This document shows positions 58,001-64,000 of a DNA stretch of 64,000 nucleotides, one piece after another. Below the pieces are notes generated by a model. It saw only the letters and a list, made by a program, of their open reading frames with translations, searched no databases and was not told where the DNA came from. This DNA comes from Smittia aterrima (lineage: Eukaryota; Arthropoda; Insecta; Diptera; Chironomidae), in NCBI GenBank assembly GCA_033063855.1, contig CP093830.1, positions 310,854-374,853 on the forward strand. The letters are read 5' to 3'. Numbering within the stretch: the stretch's first letter is position 1; each line of letters opens with the position of its first letter. The translations under genes and the position numbers were made by a program.

Positions 58001-61000
58001 CGACCTAATAACACAATCCTAAATATAGACGTGCTCATAATCTGGGAGACAGCTCGATAGACAAGTCGCGAAAATAAATCAAAAATAGAAATAAAGTGGC
58101 GTTTGCTCCTCGTTCGTACGATTCCGAAGCTTGTCATGATGATGACATCACGTTTTCCGAACTAGGTGCGCTAGAAACCAAAGTGAATGAAGCTTTATCG
58201 AGAAGACATTAGGCAGAGAGTGAAAATGTCATTCGTTAATATCTGCTAGAGACCTTATGGGAAATGGCTGAGATTTCCTTTCATTGTGATCATTAAATCG
58301 CAATGGAAAAATAAAATATGCGCAAGCAATCGAATGTGACCTGTTTACTCTCGGCTCTCGTTCGGTTTGTTTTCCATTTTCAAGCGAAGAATTCACTTTT
58401 ATTAGATATCTTTATTTATTAGTTGTGACTCATACAGCGCATTCGACAAACAGAAGACAATTGATTCGTTGAAGAAAGTAAAGATTCTCTCGTGATTTGG
58501 CGATGATATTCACGAAGCGTCGTCGATTTCATTGTTCGCCAACTGGAAGTTTCTCAGAAAAGGAAATATATATTCTCATCTTAGCATGAAGATGCAGCTT
58601 GCCAGCTTGTGAGAAAGAAAGAAAAATGCTTAATAATGAAATGGAAACGTTCCTATCGATGTATGTTATCGAATTAGAAAGTAATTCCCCCGGCACTGTT
58701 TCAATTGCAAGATTTTCGGAATTTCTTCAAAGCATACTGAAGTTCCTGACTTTGTTATGAGCTTTTCTAATAAATTCCTTCGATGGGAAAAGTCTTCTAC
58801 GATAATTGAATCTTTCATTAGAACGTGCTCTTCTTTACTTTGACTCATTCTCTTCGCCCGATTTTATCGTTTACTGTATGAAGGTTTTAATTGCGTGAAG
58901 AGGAAGAGTTTCAATATTTTATGGTCTCTAAATGAGCTTTGACTGCGACGAATTTGTGAAGTTCAGTTAGTTCTCTGCTAAATGTTTTGTCGGAATTTTT
59001 TTTGATCATTTCTTTTTAAAATATTTTCATGCACCAAGCATTTTCACGATTCGAACGGAACTCTCGCGAAATTAAATGAGAATTGTTTCGGAACTCCTAC
59101 ATTAAAAAATTAATGTCCCATCGTTCGGTACAATCGCTTTAATTGCAACTCGTGTGGTTCTTTTGGAAGATGACCTAAAACTCTGATTAATTCCGTTTCA
59201 GGATGTTCATGATTTTATTTAAGTCGCGCTGCTCTGCAATTAATTCTCACAATTTATATTGAATTTTATCGAGAATCTCGGCGTTAATTTTCTCTCATTA
59301 AATCCAAACTGATGATCCAAGCAGATGCTGGAAGCATTCATCGCTCGAAACGATGCAAAAAGATCTCGAAAAGGGTTTTTGCACACATGCAATCATTTAA
59401 GTCGCTTTTTGCTGAGCTTCGATTACCACTAATTTCTTTCTTCTCGCTGCAGCAGCACGTGAACAAGGTTCAACAGCATCTGTTCTAGCAATTTTTTTGT
59501 TTCGCAATCGCGATTATGATTTGCTCAGTTAAAACAGTTCTTTTGCAATTTGTAAAATTCAGGGCAAAATTATTCTTTTTTCTCGTTGATTTAAATATTT
59601 TACTTTTCTTATGCAAACGAAGCACTCGAAGAACTTCAATCAACTTTTTAGAAATTATTTGTACACAACTTTACCTGAATTTCTGTGAATTTTCTTTCGA
59701 TTTTCTTTTAGACCACCTTCGAATATTCGTGGTGGATTTGAACTTCAACGAAATAACTCAGTTCACAATAAAACTGCTCCTGTCAAAAATCTTTTATTCA
59801 CTGGATCGTAAACTTAAATTTTGAACAAGAAAAAAATTTCTTGCTTGATTGAAGAAAATTTTGAATTTGCCGAAAAATAAAAATAATCCAAAAATGTTTT
59901 TAATCCTTCCGGTGTTTGCACAAACTTCACTGCTTGCTTGTCATGAACTCACTCGACGAGACTGGGAACATGAACTTGACCGTCGTAAGGTCGCGAAAAA
60001 ACTAAAGAATATTCAATGCTAGTTAGTTGTTTTATAACTTTCTTACCATTGAGACGATCATATTTCCCATTTCATTCTGTGCCCGAAGAGCATAAGAGCT
60101 TTTTCTTCTTCAGCATTTCTTTCTTTCCACCGTAAATATCTTTCTTTCACTGCTGCTCCGCTCGCGATCTGAGAGCCACATGCATTTGTATACGTGTTGA
60201 GAGATGATGTTTGATTCTTTGCTTCTACTTTCTCACCGCTTCCTTCATTCTCGTCTTTGTTTGCAGCGTGACGGTTTAATGTTTATTTTTATGATGAGAA
60301 TTCTTTCTTATCGTGACACAGAATCATTCTTATCAGTTGAGATCTTTATTCCGGTTGTCACGCTTTGAGTACAGAACCAGAGCATGAAGGTTGTGTTAGC
60401 TCATCGTTTTGTTGTAGGAAATCGGAAGACTTCCGTCTTTTCGATGCATTAGCGACATTACGCAGGCCCTTTACGATCAAGTGTGAAGTTCATTGTCATT
60501 TCTCACGTGTAAAATAAAATTTTACCTTGAACAAGTTCATTTCTCACTCATGTGTTAAAATTATGCAATCGAGCATTCCGCGAATATCTCGAAAGCAAAA
60601 CGAAAAGAGAAGAAAATTGTTCCTCGCGACTCTCAAATTCAATCTCGCGTTCGCTTTCAACGTTCTTCGTTGAGAGCTTAGGTAAAAAATCTCCGGCTGA
60701 GCGTTTGTATCATTAACTCGTTGATGGAAAAGAATGAATGAATTCAACCGCTGCACACACATTTCTTTTTTTTCGCGAACAATTTAAATTGCATTCGGAT
60801 TACGGAATTTGCAGAGATTTTCTCATTGACATACTATTGACGGACAAATCTTCAAGAGTTGATTTTCTTTTCGTTACAAAGTTGCAAACATGATGAAGCT
60901 ATGTAGGAAAAGCTGTAAACTAATTATCAGATGTAGGAAGCAAATCAACAGAAGTTGATGCGGGTCGTGAATAAAAGTTGAATAATTAAAGTCTTCGCAA

Positions 61001-63724
61001 CTTTGTCGGCATCAACTTCAATTCTGGTGTCAAAATTTTGATTAAGCAAACATGGAAATATCTTTGAGAATTGGACTAACAATATTTTTATTAATTGTTC
61101 TTCCCTGCAAACACGAGCAGTTTGGGCGTAATTTGAATTGTCTTGAACAAACGTTATCGCACAGAAATAATCTCATCTCTTTAGGCTTTCGAGAGAAAGA
61201 ACAGAACAAGCTATACGACGAACACCGCTATTACTGCTTTAAACTTCCGCATTATGTGGTCAGCTTAAAAAATTGTGTGCGATCATCTCTCGCCAAACGG
61301 AGAGAAGAATGGTCTGTAAAGCAAAAAAATATTTGTTTCTAACATAAGTTGCGTCATTATGGAGTAGAAGAAGTTTAACAATATCATAATTGTCCTATTA
61401 TGATTCCGTTTTCCTCCTATGCAAAATATGTGCTGTAATTTCATGGGTAGGCGCTGTTCATCGAAGGTTTATTGACTTTGCTGATTGCCGTATTGTTACA
61501 CAAACAAATATTATTATTGTTTGAAGAGGAAAATTCCATTCGAGCGATGATAGTTATTTAGAATTATTTCAATTTCCTTCGTTGATTTGATAACATTGTT
61601 TATTGCAAAGCGCTTCGTCCATCCATGATAAATTCAAAGCGATAGAATATACGAAGGAATGTCGAGCGTTCCATTTTGAGTTGTCGGGATTTCGCTATTG
61701 ACAACTTTGCCGGATCCTTAAATTATGATATTGCATCGCATTTCTCACGGAAAGCTTACACAAATCTCTCTCGCCTTCGCCCCACACGCCAACTATTTAT
61801 GCCTTTCGATTGTCGGGATGAACAGTTCTAGTTTGTACGATGTCACGTAGCTGTTTCCCTTCACCTATACGAAAGTCAATCAAACGTACGGAAAAAAAGC
61901 TCGGCCTGTCATCGAGCAAGATTTGCGTACACTCTTCCAACAAAAAGTCATCTCGATCTTGCTTGCTACTGCTACATGTTGCATTCTGAAATTAATTTAG
62001 TGAGCACAACAAATTGACGTCCACCAACCCAATTTTTCTTCCTTCTACCTCTTCTACCTTCTATCTCTATCTCTCAAGAAGAATTATTCAAAACAAAAAA
62101 TGTAGAAATATAGAAACAGATGCATCAAGAGATTATTAACAATGGACAATGGGAATATGAATATATGAACTTTATGTTTGCGCAATGCATTTTACATGCT
62201 TCGATTTGTGGTGCATTTTAATTGAAAGGTTACGAGTTTACGAGGCACATAATCGGATGCTTGAAGGAGGGTCTCTCCTTTCCCTTCTGTGCGCACTCGG
62301 CTCTCTCATCTTTAAAAGCATTTCCATGTCGATAAATTTATTTATTTATGAAGGAGAGAAAAAAGTAAACAAAAAGCGACTTGAAAAATCATTTGAATAA
62401 TTCAGTTGATTCGACGATAACTCATAAGTTTACATGAATAACTGGGCGAGAGCTGAGATTGAGAGACCACGAATGACACAAATATTTAGAATTTCTCAAA
62501 TAAATGCAATTTAATATTCTGTTGGATGATACTTCACGCTTTGATTGCGTGTCGCGTCGTCACCAATGAAGCTTTACAACTTTTTACTCGACCTACCGCC
62601 AGGAAATTGCTGACAAACCGCTTGAAGAAATCTCAGTTTTGTAACTTCAACAGTCGATAAAAGCTTAGATATTCATTTCTTGATTAATCGTTTCATCTCA
62701 TTCTTCATCATAATAATTTGCAATTCTTCTCACTGAAAGGCGCAAGATTCATCGCAAATCTTTTGTTTCAATTGTTTACTACGTTGAAGACACGATAATG
62801 AAGCGAAAGACCGCGATATGTGTTTGATTAATTATTTAATTAAATCAACATTGCAGTCTATCGTAGTTGTCGAGATAACAAGTTTTTTGTAATGGGAAAT
62901 TCTCTTTCCTCATTAGCTGTTGATGTTATTTCTCTCATCTCCTTTTCATTACGGCATTGTACATGACTTTATATTGCATTACAGCATACGCTCACAGGTC
63001 ACAGTGGCAAAGTGATGGCTGCGAAATTTGCCGGCGAGTCGCAAAAGATTGTGACGGGCAGTCATGATCGTACTCTCAAGGTCTGGGATTTGCGTAGCAA
63101 AGCGTGCATTGAGACTAAGTTTGCCGGATCGAGTTGCAATGATCTTGTGACAACAGACGGCTCAGGATCGACAATAATCAGTGGACACTTCGACAAGAAA
63201 ATCAGGTTTTGGGATACGAGAAGTGCCGACAGTCATGCAAACGACATTCAACTGCAGGGAAAAGTGACGTCGCTTGATCTATCAAAAGGTACGCAACGCT
63301 TAATCGCCTCACATTCAGTTTCTCTCATATTTGCATTTTCAACAGATTGTCATTACTTAGCGGCATGCGTCCGCGACGACACGATAAAAATAATTGACTT
63401 GCGCACCAATCAAATCCTCAATTCCCTCAGCCACGATGATTACAAGGTCGGGTGTGACTTCTCTCGGATTTCTTTCAACTCCGATAGCAGTCATTTAGCG
63501 GCAGGATCAGCTGATGGTTCAATTTTTATTTGGAATGTTAGCGGTATTCACGTTTCGACATTAAAAGAACACAAGTAAGTGAAAGGAGTGTTAACGAATA
63601 CAATTCATTAAATCTAATTTATTTTCACAGTGCTGCCGTCCAAGCTGTCAGCTTTCATCCTTTCAGCTCGGTCCTTGCTTCAGTCGACAGAGCAAAAAAA
63701 TGCATCACATGGAATCACATCTGA
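43029..63724 (+). CDS. Atg16: Autophagy protein Atg16 (ATG16L1-type, WD40)
   Basis: Eight exons, 43029-43119, 43185-43446, 43516-43767, 43927-44210, 44267-44412, 62985-63288, 63346-63574 and 63631-63724, join to 1662 nt (553 aa). The N-terminal helix WRQTILEQLRERNKR and its neighbour RILERSHQL match the Atg5-binding region. Residues about 60-240 form a coiled coil for dimerisation. A seven-blade WD40 propeller fills about 255-553, with repeats such as SDRKVKLWDVG, HDRTLKVWDLRSK, DKKIRFWDTR and ADGSIFIWNV. Atg16 joins Atg12-Atg5 into the E3-like complex that directs lipidation of Atg8/LC3 on the growing phagophore. Intron 5 is 18,572 nt and holds an antisense gene, and it falls between propeller blades 2 and 3. 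The 57 nt intron 6 has no stop and is a multiple of three. A poly(A) signal lies at 63910. Confidence 0.95.
44413..45596 (+). other. Atg16 intron 5, part before the nested gene
   Basis: 1.2 kb without a supported gene. Donor GTAAGTG at 44413. A small frame at 45165-45383 has no domain. Confidence 0.5.
45597..51324 (-). CDS. PAN/apple and ZP domain transmembrane protein (trynity/nyobe-like), nested in Atg16 intron
   Basis: Five exons, 51005-51324, 50774-50934, 49087-49288, 45864-47245 and 45597-45793, join to 2262 nt (753 aa). A signal peptide (PGKIAILCLLAISCLSSVDA) and a Thr/Ser/Glu-rich stretch are followed by about three PAN/apple modules (residues about 95-350). Their cysteine pattern is seen in LTDCLEQCQSNDSCSSVNY, SRQDCYEMCFGETDFLC and VDECRELCLSSPYRCHSY. 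A ZP domain (about 364-597) starts at IECRAGDMIAKI. Two furin-like sites, GRKRR (613-617) and ERKRR (626-630), precede one TM helix (LVVASTIFLLAQLAVIAIW) and a short cytoplasmic tail. Fly PAN-ZP proteins (nyobe, neyo, morpheyus, trynity, NompA) sit at the apical surface of epidermis or sensilla and shape the cuticle matrix after shedding. The exact ortholog is not decided. 5' non-coding exons may lie further up. Confidence 0.9.
47246..49086 (-). other. Intron 3 of the PAN/ZP gene
   Basis: 1.84 kb between exons 3 and 4 of the nested gene. It contains no further exon or other feature I can support. Confidence 0.55.
49289..50773 (-). other. Intron 2 of the PAN/ZP gene
   Basis: 1.5 kb with donor GTAAGC and acceptor GTTTCAG. 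Nothing else was recognised. Confidence 0.55.
51325..62984 (+). other. Atg16 intron 5, remaining 11.7 kb
   Basis: AT-rich with many short chance frames. The most protein-like is 61052-61342 (+, 96 codons), with a hydrophobic start (LRIGLTIFLLIVLPC) and four later cysteines, but it has no family match. A short pyrimidine repeat occurs near 62037-62078. The upstream control region of the nested PAN/ZP gene should lie at the start of this stretch. The acceptor is GCATTACAG at 62984. Confidence 0.45.
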
Positions 63725-63909
63725 GTTCATCTACTTAATCATAATTCTCGTTGATATCACAAAAAGAAAATCGCTTCATCGATAAAAAGACGTTTTTTAC
63801 AAAAAAAAATATTTTTGAGCGAAACTGTTTCTTGTTCTGTAATAGTAATTAAGTTTGTTTTCAATTTTGCTACATTCAAACCATAAGAAATCGTGAAGAA
63901 GATTATGAA

Positions 63910-63915
63910 AATAAA
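63910..63915 (+). terminator. Poly(A) signal of Atg16
   Basis: AATAAA about 186 nt after the Atg16 stop, the first canonical signal downstream. Confidence 0.45.
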
Positions 63916-64000
63916 TTTTGTTTCTTAATGGTAAAACAGAAAGTTTTTTGGAATTGGTCAAAACACTTAACGACAAAGCGATCTCGCCGATTGACAAAAG

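Noticed and set aside
62037..62078. Pyrimidine-rich CTTCTACC/CTATCT tract
   Set aside because: A short imperfect microsatellite with no evident role.

Overview
The window looks like about 64 kb of an AT-rich insect nuclear chromosome, most likely a dipteran and perhaps a nematoceran midge- or mosquito-like fly. The evidence is spliced genes with mostly 50-70 nt GT-AG introns, TCAGT-type initiators, and insect families: an MBF2-like secreted protein, a 7-TM gustatory receptor, a PAN/ZP cuticle-matrix protein, and a secreted 5'-nucleotidase/apyrase. Species is inference. I saw no bacterial operon, CRISPR array, tRNA/rRNA or intact transposon. Exon joins below were worked out by hand from splice signals and reading phase, and most sum to a whole number of codons.

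1-12.6 kb is gene-dense. It starts with a 17-finger C2H2 zinc-finger protein (+), then a Tctex-type dynein light chain (-), a short secreted LRR/coiled-coil protein (-), a four-TM membrane protein (+), the catalytic subunit of DNA polymerase delta (-), a ZNF367-type zinc-finger factor (-) and a secreted 5'-nucleotidase (-). The polymerase and ZNF367 genes both carry E2F-type sites upstream, which fits joint S-phase control.

12.6-24.7 kb holds a TATA promoter and a long first intron, leading to a seven-coding-exon SLC7 (LAT-type) amino-acid transporter (+), followed by a two-exon MBF2-family secreted protein (+). Two upstream exons of the transporter carry a joined open frame that is out of phase with the transporter.

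24.7-43 kb is gene-poor. It has an intronless F-box/LRR-like gene (-), a gustatory receptor (+) with a reading-frame break, and, in an otherwise empty 10 kb stretch, two short splice-flanked segments. These join in phase and read like the N-terminal beta-propeller of a DPP-IV-family protein, the best candidate for an overlooked large-intron gene.

43-63.7 kb is Atg16 (+), the WD40 autophagy protein. Its fifth intron is 18.6 kb long and contains a complete antisense PAN/ZP transmembrane gene (trynity/nyobe-like). The region just before Atg16 has an overlapping CRE and M-box, a FOXO-type site and an E2F-type site, which would suit a starvation- or lysosome-responsive autophagy gene. The remaining long intervals hold no gene I can support.
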